Of a DNA stretch of 64,000 nucleotides, positions 42,466-52,731 are shown piece after piece. Each line of letters begins with the position of its first letter. The first letter of the stretch is position 1. Both the position numbers and the translations under genes were made by a program. This stretch comes from Cryomorphaceae bacterium (GTDB lineage: Bacteria > Bacteroidota > Bacteroidia > Flavobacteriales > UBA7430), in NCBI GenBank assembly GCA_019649675.1, contig BOWN01000001.1, positions 542,868-606,867 of the forward strand, in the 5' to 3' direction. The notes beneath the pieces are model-generated. The model was not told the origin of the DNA, made no database searches, and saw only the letters and a list, made by a program, of their open reading frames with translations.

Positions 42466-44903
42466 ACAAAGCTTATATTAGCCTCTTTTTGTTTTTGATC
42501 TATAGATCAATAACTGCTCAGGAACTCACCGTTTGATGAGCTTGGTAGTCCCATACGTGATGTTTATCTCGTTAATAATGACGCAAGCGCCTTTGCATTT
42601 ACCGGTAAAAGTGGCCGTCGTTTCCTAAGTTCTTTTTCGGAAAAGACCTTATAACAATAAGTCATTCGGGCTTTTTAACCACCTCGAAAACAAAAGATGA
42701 ATTACAAGCCCAAGGAAATGTAATTACATTAATCTTTGATCCCGAAGCCCTAGGGAGAGGTTGTGCTATTAACCCGTATTGATGATGAAAACTTAAAAAC
42801 AACCGCAGACCGAAGGGTTATATTACACAGTAAAGAGATAGAGCGTTTAAACACCCAAACAACTGCTGAATTGCTTGAAAAAGAGCTGGTATTAATGTTC
42901 AAAAAGCCAAATGGGAGGGGGAGCCCGGTTATTAGAGGTTTTGAGGCAAATAGAATATTCTTGTTGTGGATGGGGTCCGTTTAAACAACGCCATATAAGA
43001 GGGGGACACCTTCAAAATATCATTTCGATAGACAATACGACCCTCGATCAAGTTGACATTATTTTTGGACCAGGAAGTTCTGAATATGGAAGTGATGGCT
43101 TAGGGGCGTTATTCATTTAAAAACCAAGCGACCAAAGTTTACTAAAAAACCCAGAGTTTAAGCACGCTTATATGACGAGGTTTGCTTCGGCAAACAAAGG
43201 CATTAGTCGGCACTACGATATGCAGTATACCGGCTCAGATTTTGCATTATTTACATCTTTAACCCACAGCGATTTTGATGATTTACGAATGGGCTCACGT
43301 CGAAGTCATGGTTATGAAGACTGGGGTAAAGTATACCACTATATTGAAGATGGCGAGCAAGTTGAGAACCCCAATCCCAATATTCAGAAAAACACCGGAT
43401 ACTCACAGACGGATTTTATGCAAAAGGTAATTTTAAAACTTCACCCAAAATGGATGCTTACAGGAAACATACAATATTCGAACAGCTCAGATATACCGCG
43501 TTTTGACAATCTAAATGATTACAACTCGGTTAGTTATGACAACGAAAACGATCAGACTATCTATGAAGGATTAAAGTATGCACTTTGGAACTACGGACCT
43601 CAAAAAAGATATTTTTATTCTCTACAGATCGACCACTCTTTAAACACAAGGCTTATAGATTCAGCACAATTTATTTTTGCTTATCAGGATGTTTTTGAAT
43701 CTAGACATGTTCAAAAATTTGACCCAAATGATGAGTTAGAGCTTGTTGACCGATATGAAAATGTTGATGTGTATAGCATTAACATCAATTTAAGAAAGAA
43801 GGCCTTACGTTATGGATTAGAATATTATTACAACTCAGTTAGTTCTAATGCATTCATAACAGACGATAGAGACCAAAACAGACCCTATCCGCAAACCCGC
43901 TATCCCAACGGGGGGTCATCCATGAGCTCAATAGCAGGTTTTGCGACATACAGTAAAAATTTCATCGAGCAGTTACGTTTAAACACAGGTATCCGTTATA
44001 CACAAAATCAACTTGATGCAATATTTCATAGCGTTCCTGATGTTTGGGAGCTGCCATATGATAACCTTTCATATAAATACACCGCTTTAACGGGAAATAT
44101 TAGCCTCGCTTTTCATCCAGACGACTCCTGGAAGGTAGCACAATTGCTTCAACTGGCTTTCATGCTCCAAACATTGATGATACTGGTAAGCTTTTTTACA
44201 AGGGCAGTATTTTAACCATTCCAAATTTTAATTTGGAGCCAGAGTATGCCAAAACAATAGAACTTAATGTTACTAAAAACCTAAATAATAGATTGTTGTT
44301 AAACGCAAACACCTACTACACACTTATTGAAGATGCTATAATGCGGGTAAACACAAGTTTGGATTTTCAGATTAACCAAGATGAGTTTTTCACAGAGGCA
44401 AAAACAAACGAAAACACGGGTAATGCAGAGATATATGGCACAACAGCAAGCGCATCTCTTCGAATAGCGAGTAATTATACCTTAGAGACAGATTATACAA
44501 TTATAAAAGGGCGAAATATAGATAACGACCTGCCTTTTACCCATATTCCACCGTCTTTTGGAAAACAGCTTTTTATGCTGACTTTGACTCTTGGCGAGCT
44601 TCTTTTTTCATTATGTATAATGGAAGAAAGGCCATTGAAGAATATGATGTAGCATCGGGTACAGATAATGAAGAAGAGTCTACTCTTGAGTGGATTTTAA
44701 CAGAAGAAGGTAATTGGATTGAAGACTACCAAGGAACACCTTCGTGGTATACACTTAATTTAAGCGCTATGTACAGGTTGTCAGATTCATTTACAGCCCA
44801 AATGGCAATTGAGAATATTTTAGACCAACATTATAAAACTTTTGCCTCGGGACTTTCAGCCCCGGGAAGAAATTTTATTGTCACACTTAGGGCTAGGTTA
44901 TAG
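42458..44903 (+). CDS. TonB-dependent receptor (frameshifted)
   Basis: An outer membrane receptor of about 815 codons. It starts inside the recO stop region (ATGAATAA) with a signal peptide ending YRSITAQ, then a carboxypeptidase-regulatory-like repeat (FDELGSPIRDVYLVNN). The plug (VIRGFEANRI, GGHLQNIISIDNTTLDQVDI, GPGSSEYGSDGLG) resembles the heme/hemoglobin receptor branch. The 22-strand barrel ends in ASGLSAPGRNFIVTLRARL. At least five frame breaks lie between 42500 and 44650, with conserved sequence between them. Substrate assignment (possibly heme or iron) is only suggested by the plug. Confidence 0.8.
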
Positions 44904-44963
44904 TGCTAAACACAACAGGAGACCCGTATTATTTTCCACCTGCTTGTTTTTGCCACAAATGTT

Positions 44964-45969
44964 TTAATTCAATTTAAGCCCAGAAAGGATTGCTTCTAAT
45001 TCAAAAATATGGGCGCGCTTTCGTTCGCTCGGGCAGTAGATAAAGCCCTCGATATAGATTATTATTTGTTTTTCTTCGTCCAGAATAGCATAAGCAGTGT
45101 ATGGGCCACCCAAAAAGTCGTTTTTCATGGTCCACAACCCCTTTGTTTCAATAGTGTAAGGCATCTCTTTTATTAGTCTGTAGTCTGGAGAATAGAGCGT
45201 TTCGGTAGCCATAAATGATTCTGGTCGAGAGCCTTTAACATGCGTCTTACCTATAGAATCGCGTAATTCGATTAAGCTCTTTTTATTGAATTGTTCGGGA
45301 TTGATATAAGTCCGTGAGTGAATCCAGATGTTAGAAATAATGTTTGCTTTTGGATTGTCTTTTCGCAGCCAGATAAAACCCTTTTCTGAAGAGGCAATTT
45401 TATAACCCGTAGGAATGGTCATATTAAGTCCATAAGATTTTTGTAACTGTTTTTCCATCTCTTTATCAGCAGTGGTTTTTGAGTTTTTGTAGCCGCCTTT
45501 TTTGATCCTTGTCTACGAACCAAGTTCGAATGGTGTAAATATGTTCTTTTAGATTATTTATAAGCGCTTCTTCTGAAGCGTTTGACAGATGAACATAGAG
45601 TTGATCTTTAGACCACATTTGATCGATTCTTTCAAATTTTTCATCTTCCGAATTGGAAACCCATAAGACATTTTTGTGTGTTTTAAAGATGTTTGAAAAA
45701 TCTTTAGCTTCAATGTTATAAATATCAAAAGGGCCTCTTGTTGAGGAATGGCTTTAATGTTTTCTTGAAGTACATCAGTGATTACTTTACCTGCTGAACC
45801 TGCCCAGAGTTCTTCAGAAATCACCAGAACCAGTTCTGATAAATTTCCTGTGTTTGAAGGAAGAATCGATTGAGTAGCGGCGGTAGACTGTTTTTTATGA
45901 GTTGTTTTTTGCCACATGAGACGCACGCAATTGCAATTAAAAAACATAAAGGGCTGTGCGTAGCATCAT
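44964..45969 (-). CDS. DUF4837 family lipoprotein (frameshifted)
   Basis: About 335 codons. It begins near 45969 and, after one frame correction, reads FLIAIACVSCGKK, a lipobox. The next fragment contains LVLVISEELWAGSAGKVITD, the conserved DUF4837 start. Then the frame moves to DIYNIEAKDFSNIFKTHKNV and IYTIRTWFVDKD, and a last fragment (45458-44964) ends in GFIYCPSERKRAHIFELEAI. The function is unknown. It is the last gene of a leftward run and follows the lytic transglycosylase gene by 10 bp, suggesting an envelope role. Confidence 0.75.
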
Positions 45970-45978
45970 AATTAAATT

Positions 45979-47241
45979 TTAAACATAGTCCGGACGAACA
46001 TACAAGACCAATCTTTGACCCACTCGGATGTTGTCATTTTTTAAATTATTCCACTGCTGTATTTTTTTTACAGAACAACCATATCTTCTGGCAATTTTAC
46101 CTAAATATTCGCCACTTTTTACACGATGAACCACACGCTCATCTTGCTCAGAGTATTTTGGATAGTTTTTACGTTTTTCGGCATCTAGTTTAATGAAGTG
46201 GGCATAGATTTCTTTTTCGTTCGCCACAAAGACGCCCATTTTATCAATAGGCAACACAAGGTGATAAGTTATTCCTTCAATTTTAGGGATGACGTTAATT
46301 TTATAAGCAGGATTTAAAAACTCAAGCTCATCCAAAGAAATATCTAAGGAAGAGGACAAGTACTCAAAATCAATTCGATGTTTTACTTCTATGGTGTCAA
46401 CCTCACGGAAAAACACGCTTGGCTTCGCAGAATATATTTTGTGGTCCGAAGCATAATTCATAGCATAACAAACAGCAATGAAAGCCGGCACATAACTTCG
46501 TGTTTCTTTGGGTAAAAAACGTCTTATTTGCCAATAATTTTTTCCCCCAGAACGTCTTATCGCCTTGTTTACATTTCCCCTTCCCGAATTGTATGAGGCC
46601 AAAACCAGAGACCAGTCGCCATAAACAGAATATGACTTTTTAAAAAACTCACAGGCAGCTATCGTCGCCCTGAAAGGATCCATTCGTTCGTCTACATATG
46701 AGCTAACCATAAGGTTGTATTCTTTTCCAGTGTTGTACATAAACTGCCACAAACCAGTTGCTCCCGCCCAAGATTTAGCTTTAGGATTTAGCGCGGACTC
46801 TACAAGTGCTAAATATTTTAATTCTAGAGGCAGATTAAATTGGTCAAGAATCGTTTCAAATACTGGAAAGTAATAAGCCGCAAGCCCCATCATTCTTGAC
46901 ATTTGTTGTCGTCGTTGCTTTGTGTATACGTTTATATATTGCTTTACATATGGGTTGAATACTAGGTCTATAGGTGTTTTGGTGTCCAGGTGCTTAATGC
47001 GCGCATCATAAATACTATCTGAAAAAATAGGTGGAGTTGACTCTTCAATTGTCGAGTCATATGAGAAAAGGGCGTCTGAAAAAGACAGATTTGAGAGCAG
47101 AAGGCTGTCAAAACTTGCAACTAAAGGGTTGTCTGAAAAAATCGTCTTTAAACTATCTTTGTTTCCCTCGTCCATATTTAACGCAAAAGCTATTTGGCTG
47201 AAACTAACAAGGGACACAATAAAGACTACAAGGCGGTTCAT
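45979..47241 (-). CDS. lytic transglycosylase with LysM domain (MltD-like)
   Basis: An intact 420-residue exported enzyme: signal peptide (ends AFA or AFALN), an SLT-type catalytic domain (about residues 120-250) with the catalytic Glu in ALVESALNP followed by SWAGATGLWQFM, and ASYNSGRGNVNKAI. A C-terminal LysM domain (about 370-415: HRVKSGEYLGKIARRYGCS) would anchor it to peptidoglycan. It cleaves glycan strands to give anhydromuropeptides. The start lies 1 bp past the gatA stop. Confidence 0.9.
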   Translation of the reverse strand: MNRLVVFIVSLVSFSQIAFALNMDEGNKDSLKTIFSDNPLVASFDSLLLSNLSFSDALFSYDSTIEESTPPIFSDSIYDARIKHLDTKTPIDLVFNPYVKQYINVYTKQRRQQMSRMMGLAAYYFPVFETILDQFNLPLELKYLALVESALNPKAKSWAGATGLWQFMYNTGKEYNLMVSSYVDERMDPFRATIAACEFFKKSYSVYGDWSLVLASYNSGRGNVNKAIRRSGGKNYWQIRRFLPKETRSYVPAFIAVCYAMNYASDHKIYSAKPSVFFREVDTIEVKHRIDFEYLSSSLDISLDELEFLNPAYKINVIPKIEGITYHLVLPIDKMGVFVANEKEIYAHFIKLDAEKRKNYPKYSEQDERVVHRVKSGEYLGKIARRYGCSVKKIQQWNNLKNDNIRVGQRLVLYVRPDYV

Positions 47242-47242
47242 T

Positions 47243-48665
47243 TTAGCTTCGGTAATGCATTAAAAGTTTAGAAAAGCTTAGCAAGTCTGCTTCTTTAAAT
47301 GCACCCCCATTAGCTGAACACCGATTGGCATGTTTTTAGACGAGACCCACAAGGGTAATGAAATGGCAGGTGTGCCAGCTAAATTAGCATGGACTGTGTA
47401 GATATCTTCTAGATAAGCAACTGTTGGGTCTTCATTTTTAACCAATATCAAATGCAGTAGTAGGGGTGGTGGGCATTAAAATAAAGTCATAATCTTTTAA
47501 AAGAGCTGTTGTTCTGTCTTGAATTAGACGACGAACGCGCTGTGCCTTTGTGTAATATGCGTCATAGTAACCAGAGCTTAAAACGAAAGTCCCCAACATA
47601 ATTCTTCGCTTTACCTCTTCTCCGAAACCCTCGGTTCTTGAAAGCTTATAGGTGCTTTCTAAGTCTTTTGCATGAGGACTTCTGTACCCAAAGTGAACGC
47701 CATCAAAGCGAGCTAGGTTTGAAGAAGCCTCTGCAGTTGTTAAAACATAGTAGCTAGGCACAATAACATCCAAGTAAGAAAACGTTTGCTCTTCAACAGT
47801 ATGGCCTTGAGCTTTTAATTCCGAAATAAGGTCTAAAAACTTTTCTTTTATCTCAGCGTCTAATCCAGGAGATTCTAGATACTCTTTAAGATATGCAATT
47901 TTCTTTTTTTCTGTAGGCAACACTATGTTTTGTATGGTTCCACCACAACTGAAGAGCTAGTAGAGTCATTAGGGTCTTTTCCTGAAATAATTTCTGTAAC
48001 CAAAGCAGCATCTTCAATTGATTTTGTTATGGGACCAATTTGATCAAAAGATGAGGCATAAGCGATTAACCCGTGTCTAGAAACGCGAGAGTATGTAGGC
48101 TTTAACCCAACGACCCCACAAAATGCGCTGGTTGCCTAATAGACCCACCAGTATCACTTCCTAATGCAACTTGGCACAAGTCTGCCGCGACAGCAGCAGC
48201 AGATCCACCAGAAGACCCACCAGAAACCTTTTTAGGATTTTTAGGGTTTTTAACGGCACCGTAGTATGAGGTTTCGTTTGCCGAACCCATTGCAAATTCA
48301 TCACAATTGACTCTACCAATAATGATAGCGTCTTCTTCTAGCAGGCGCTTAACGACTGTTGCACTATATAACGACTCAAAACCATCTAATATTTTGGAAG
48401 CAGCAGTAACTTTGTGCCCTTTAAAACAAATATTGTCTTTTATTGCGACAACCATTCCTGCAAGCCTTCCAGCGGTTCCAGCAAAAAATTTTTCGTCTAT
48501 ATTTTTAGCTCGGACCAAGGCTTCCTCGGCAAAAACCTCTATATAAACATTAAGGTCTTTATGCTCATCAATACGATCGAGGTAATAATTTACCAAAGAC
48601 CGGCAGCTAACAGAACCCGACCTGATGGATTCATGAATTTCACTTAAAGAGGCAAAGTTTTTCAA
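47243..48665 (-). CDS. gatA: Asp-tRNA(Asn)/Glu-tRNA(Gln) amidotransferase subunit A (frameshifted)
   Basis: The glutaminase subunit of GatCAB, about 474 codons. The amidase catalytic triad is in place: Lys in MVVAIKDNI, cis-Ser in [16 protein letters not shown], Ser in [10 protein letters not shown]. Breaks near 48100 and 47930 separate the fragment 48665-48102 from 47923-47438. A third break near 47445 leads to [20 protein letters not shown] and the natural C-terminus KLLMHYRS with its TAA at 47243-47245. gatB and gatC are not in the window, as is common in this phylum. tatA lies 17 bp upstream. Confidence 0.9.
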
Positions 48666-48682
48666 AGCCTTAACTTTATTGC

Positions 48683-48862
48683 TTAATTGTCGATTTTATC
48701 CTTTTCCTCTTTTGTTGCATTTTTGAACTCTTTAATGCCGCTTCCTAGGCCCCTCATAAGCTCCGGGATTTTTTTACCACCGAATAATAAAAGTACCGCC
48801 AAAAGGATAACAACCCATTCGTAGCCGCCCATGAATCCAAAAAAGATAGATAAAAGTGTCAT
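48683..48862 (-). CDS. tatA: twin-arginine translocase subunit TatA/TatE
   Basis: A 59-residue protein: an N-terminal membrane helix ([22 protein letters not shown]) with the hallmark FGxKK..PEL turn, then an amphipathic helix ([15 protein letters not shown]) and a charged tail KEEKDKIDN. It forms the pore of the Tat system for folded proteins. It is short for the family but complete. It lies 17 bp upstream of gatA. The 140 bp on its other side, before the envC-like gene, hold nothing clear. Confidence 0.9.
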   Translation of the reverse strand: MTLLSIFFGFMGGYEWVVILLAVLLLFGGKKIPELMRGLGSGIKEFKNATKEEKDKIDN

Positions 48863-49006
48863 AACATTGTTTTTATACCCTTACGGGTGCTTTAAGCAAA
48901 GGTAATAATTGAAAGCAGAACATTGAAAGGTAAAGCTTAAAAGTTAAGGATTTGTATAAAACATCACTATAATTAGACCTAACGGAACAAAAATTGGGGA
49001 TACAAT

Positions 49007-50200
49007 TTATTTTTTCATCAGCCATAATTCTGGATTGAGTTTCTGTGAACTTTTCCAAAGCTGAAAGTCGATCACCGTGGACCCCTCCTGTTTGGAAGTA
49101 TATATAATCCCGATGTTTTCTTTTGTTACGACCTCTTGCCCCTTTTCAATATAGACCTCACCTAGGTTAGAGTATACACTTATGTATTCTCCATGACGAA
49201 TCATAACGACTTTTGTTCCGTTTGGCATGGTAATAACACTGCTGACCGTTCCATTGAAAATGGAACGACACAGACCTTGAGGCTCAGTTGCTATTTCTAT
49301 TCCATTATTTTCAATGTTTACTCCAGCTAGAACAGGGTGTTTTTGTTTTCCAAATTTAGAGATTATAAGCCCCTTTGAAACAGGCCAAGGCAAGCCTCCC
49401 TTGTTTGTGCTAAAACTATTAGAGAGTTTTATTGCTTCCGGTGTAGAGGCAAAACCAATTGCAGCACTTGTTTTTGAAACCTTTTTAAGCTCATCAGCGA
49501 TGATACGTTCTATTTCTTTTTGAATTTTTTTTCTTTGAAATTTTTTATTTTCCAAACTTCTTTTAAGCTCTTTTTCTTTTTCCGACAAAACGGCTAAACT
49601 AATAGCCTCTTGAGCTTGCTCTTTGTTATATGTTTCGTATTCTCGCTGCTTATTTTCGATTAAATTTTGTTTAATAGATTTTCGTTTTTTTAAAATCATT
49701 ATGCTGTTTTCTAGCTCCGTTTGTTTTGCGGAGATTATATCTGCTTGAGAAAGTCTATATTGAGAAATTTGCCGCATGTAACTAACTCTTTTGTATGCTT
49801 GCTGAAAATCTCTCGAAGAAAATAAAAACAAAATACGGTTAAAATGTTTTCTGCTTTTATATGCTTGTTGAATTAAATACGCGTAGTTAATTTTTAGTGA
49901 ATCGAGCTCTAATTCAAGGTGCAATTTTTCATTTTGGTTAAGTTGGATTTCTTCATTTATATACAAAACTTCTTTTTGAATAGTTCGAATGAGTTGAGCG
50001 CGAATCGCAATTTTTTGCTTTAGAGTTTTTAATTGGTGAAATGAAACATCTTTTTCTTTTTTTGTCTGCTCAAGAACCTTATTACTAAATTGTATTTCTT
50101 TTAGAAGTAGTTTTTTGCGCTCTTGTAACCTGGCTTTTTCTTGAGCCATTAAATTGTTACACAACAGAAGTAATAAAAAAAACTTAGCGAATAACTTCAT
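49007..50200 (-). CDS. EnvC-like murein hydrolase activator (coiled coil plus degenerate M23 domain)
   Basis: An intact 397-residue exported protein: signal peptide (ends NNLMAQ), a long coiled coil (about 20-245) and a C-terminal LytM/M23 fold (about 275-397). The zinc-binding HxGxD stretch of active peptidases is replaced by ENNGIEIAT, and the last ligand region reads VIDFQLWK. Only the MIRHGEYISVYSNLG strand keeps its histidine. This matches EnvC-type proteins that activate amidases instead of cutting peptidoglycan. It overlaps the DUF4292 gene by 17 bp. Confidence 0.87.
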   Translation of the reverse strand: MKLFAKFFLLLLLCNNLMAQEKARLQERKKLLLKEIQFSNKVLEQTKKEKDVSFHQLKTLKQKIAIRAQLIRTIQKEVLYINEEIQLNQNEKLHLELELDSLKINYAYLIQQAYKSRKHFNRILFLFSSRDFQQAYKRVSYMRQISQYRLSQADIISAKQTELENSIMILKKRKSIKQNLIENKQREYETYNKEQAQEAISLAVLSEKEKELKRSLENKKFQRKKIQKEIERIIADELKKVSKTSAAIGFASTPEAIKLSNSFSTNKGGLPWPVSKGLIISKFGKQKHPVLAGVNIENNGIEIATEPQGLCRSIFNGTVSSVITMPNGTKVVMIRHGEYISVYSNLGEVYIEKGQEVVTKENIGIIYTSKQEGSTVIDFQLWKSSQKLNPELWLMKK

Positions 50201-50987
50201 AACTCTCGGGAACGGAAAAAGGAAACTTAAATGCTTTATTTAAGTTGATCTTAGAATACGACAAATTTAAGCTTATTTCCTTGTTTGTTATAATACTCAG
50301 GTTTACAGATTCAGCTATAAATAGGTCTCCATGCATTTCAAAATCCTCATATTTAACATTAAGCTCTCTATTTAACTTTAAGTTTTTGTACTTCTGAGAA
50401 TAAACTTTAGAAGTTTTTGGATTAATCGAAGCCAAGTAAATCTCATGGCTTGGTTTTCTTTTGTTACGAATCCATTTTTTTATTTGTTTTTCAGTAGCAG
50501 ACGAAAGCTTAAAGGTTTGGTTTTCTAACCAAGAGAAATGTTTTTTTGATTTAAAATCACTCATCGCGTTTCCCACTAATAGAGACTGAATTCTCATGAA
50601 ACTCAGAGGGCTTTCTGTTTTTTCACTTAGCTCAGCATAACTGCTTTTATAATATGTTTTTTCAAATCGATTCATAAAATGGACGGAATCTAAGTCTAAA
50701 AGAACTCGACCTAGTTCCAATCCTAAACCAGGACTTATAGAAATCCAAATGAGGCTGTCTTTTCGAATTTTCATATTTCCTTTAAAAGAGAAATTCTGAT
50801 TTGAGTCACTAAATTTTCCTGAAACTTTAGCGCTCATCCAGTTAAACTTAAAATGAGCGGATTCCACAGATTCTATTAGCGCCTCTGCCTTTGGAGCCTT
50901 TGTGTATAGGGTTTTTGTAGTTTTTGTGGAACGGCAACTTGCGAACATCAAAAAAACATAAATTGTGAATAGCATCTGTTTATTCAT
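50184..50987 (-). CDS. DUF4292 family lipoprotein
   Basis: A lipoprotein of about 267 residues (lipobox FMFASC after MNKQMLFTIYV). The beta-rich body resembles LolA/LolB-like lipoprotein carriers, with segments LIWISISPGLGLELGRVLLD and KTYYKSSYAELSE. No catalytic motif is seen. The start at 50987 overlaps the TPR gene's stop (ATGAATAA). The gene sits between a TPR lipoprotein and the EnvC-like protein, an arrangement conserved in Flavobacteriia, so a role in envelope assembly is likely but unproven. Confidence 0.82.
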   Translation of the reverse strand: MNKQMLFTIYVFLMFASCRSTKTTKTLYTKAPKAEALIESVESAHFKFNWMSAKVSGKFSDSNQNFSFKGNMKIRKDSLIWISISPGLGLELGRVLLDLDSVHFMNRFEKTYYKSSYAELSEKTESPLSFMRIQSLLVGNAMSDFKSKKHFSWLENQTFKLSSATEKQIKKWIRNKRKPSHEIYLASINPKTSKVYSQKYKNLKLNRELNVKYEDFEMHGDLFIAESVNLSIITNKEISLNLSYSKINLNKAFKFPFSVPESYEVIR

Positions 50988-52731
50988 ACAATACACCTTC
51001 ACTGACTTTTTTGTTTAGTAGCTCCGAGTCGCCCCCATTATTTTTAGCTTTTTTCCAGTATTGAAGAGCCTCTTTTTTAAGGTTTAATTGGTAAAGTACA
51101 TCTCCGTAGTGTTCTGTTATGACAGGGCTTTTGCCGTCCCCCTCAACAGCCTTTTTAAGCCACTCTCTAGCCTCATCAAACCGTTTTAGCTTATATAGTA
51201 CCCACCCATAAGTGTCTTGGTAAGTAGATTGATTTGGGCTTTGCTCAACACACTGCTTAGACATGCGTTCAGCTTTTTCTAAATCTTTCTCTCTCAGACA
51301 TAAATAGTAGCTATAGTTGTTAAGAACGACGACATTGTCTGGAATCAAGTCTAAGGATTTTTCATAGCATTCATCTGATTTTTTATCGTTTCCAAAAAAG
51401 TGGTATGAATCCCCTAAATAATTATAAAACTCCGCTTTTAATGGCCTATTGTTTACAACATAATTTAATCCTTTGTTGAAAAGGGTAATGGCCTTTTCGT
51501 GTTCTTTGTTATAAGATGCGGCAAACCCCGAAAACAAATAAAGTGTTGGTTGTATAGGGTGTAACTGAATGGCTCTCATCCCGTTATTATATACGCGATC
51601 ATATTCTTGAAGTTCAATACCTAAAATCAAATACCGGTTCCAAATTAAAAAATCAGTTATCCCAATACTTAATGCTTTTTCGTAGGCTTCAAAAGCTTTT
51701 TTTGAGTCATTTAGTTGAAAATATACATCCCCAGAAAGCACATGAAAGGGTGCTTCATTAGGGTGGTTAATTAAAGTTTTGTTTAGTAAAGAAAGCAAGG
51801 GGTCTAAATACTTTTGTTCCTCTATGGCCATTTGGAAATAAGAGGTAAGTATTTGAAACACCGTCTGCAAATCGAAGACATCGTTGTCGAAACAAAATGT
51901 TAAATAATCTAAGGCCTTTAAATGGTTGTTGTTAGCCCGATAGTGTTCTGCCAAAGCTACATTTGCAGCAGAGTTTTTTGGATCTATCTCAAGGATGTCA
52001 TTGTAAACAGCAATTGATTTTTCGGTTAGATTATTTGCTTGATAAAGTTCGGCAAGCATGCCAAGAAAACGAATTTCATTTGGAAAGGCTGCAATTAGTT
52101 TCATTATTTCTGCGGCAGCCAAATCGACATCACCCAAGGTAATGTAGAGGTACTCTTTAGTTACTGACAATTCTTCTGAAACACCTATTTTAGATTCAAT
52201 TTCATTATAGACTTGTATGGCCCTTTTATAGCTCCCTTTTTTTGAATGCGCTGTTGCTATAAGAAATAAGTACTCAACAATATTTGATGGGTCTTTTTCG
52301 ATTAAATTTTTATAGGCACTTAATTCTCCATCAATGTTTCCAGAAATTTGGTAAAGTTGAGATAAGAGTCGGCTGACCCATATATTATTAGGGTCTAATT
52401 CATATGATTTTTTTGCATGAAATAAAGCGTCTTCTATCCGTTCAATTGAAACATATAACGTGGCCATTTCATAATGAGCATCAGCATTTAAAGGGTCAAT
52501 AGAGAGGCATTGCTCCATTAGCGCAGCTGCTTTGTCAAACTCTTCTAATGCCTCAAGGCGTTGAGACTCAAAAAACATCGACTTGAAACGAAACTGGTTT
52601 TTATAACTTATGTCACCATCAGTATAAGTGTTAAGCTGCGTGTCACTTTTTTGTGAAACGGTTTTAATACTCGAGCAAGCCCCAAAACAAATTATCACGA
52701 AAAAGAGTAGTATGTTTACTTTTAGCTTCAT
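50980..52731 (-). CDS. tetratricopeptide repeat lipoprotein
   Basis: An intact 583-residue protein with a lipobox (CFGACSS near residue 19) and at least eight TPR units from about residue 55 to the end, for example ALMEQCLSIDPLNADAHYEM, ADAHYEMATLYVSIERIEDA and AFEAYEKALSIGITD. It is a protein-protein scaffold on the periplasmic side of a membrane. Its ATG overlaps the stop of the nucleotidyltransferase gene (ATGA), and DUF4292 overlaps its own end, so the three are translationally coupled. Confidence 0.88.
   Translation of the reverse strand: MKLKVNILLFFVIICFGACSSIKTVSQKSDTQLNTYTDGDISYKNQFRFKSMFFESQRLEALEEFDKAAALMEQCLSIDPLNADAHYEMATLYVSIERIEDALFHAKKSYELDPNNIWVSRLLSQLYQISGNIDGELSAYKNLIEKDPSNIVEYLFLIATAHSKKGSYKRAIQVYNEIESKIGVSEELSVTKEYLYITLGDVDLAAAEIMKLIAAFPNEIRFLGMLAELYQANNLTEKSIAVYNDILEIDPKNSAANVALAEHYRANNNHLKALDYLTFCFDNDVFDLQTVFQILTSYFQMAIEEQKYLDPLLSLLNKTLINHPNEAPFHVLSGDVYFQLNDSKKAFEAYEKALSIGITDFLIWNRYLILGIELQEYDRVYNNGMRAIQLHPIQPTLYLFSGFAASYNKEHEKAITLFNKGLNYVVNNRPLKAEFYNYLGDSYHFFGNDKKSDECYEKSLDLIPDNVVVLNNYSYYLCLREKDLEKAERMSKQCVEQSPNQSTYQDTYGWVLYKLKRFDEAREWLKKAVEGDGKSPVITEHYGDVLYQLNLKKEALQYWKKAKNNGGDSELLNKKVSEGVLYE

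Noticed and set aside
42458-44903. Programmed frameshifting in the receptor and other split genes
   Set aside because: The breaks share no slippery heptamer plus structure, occur several times per gene, and affect unrelated families.
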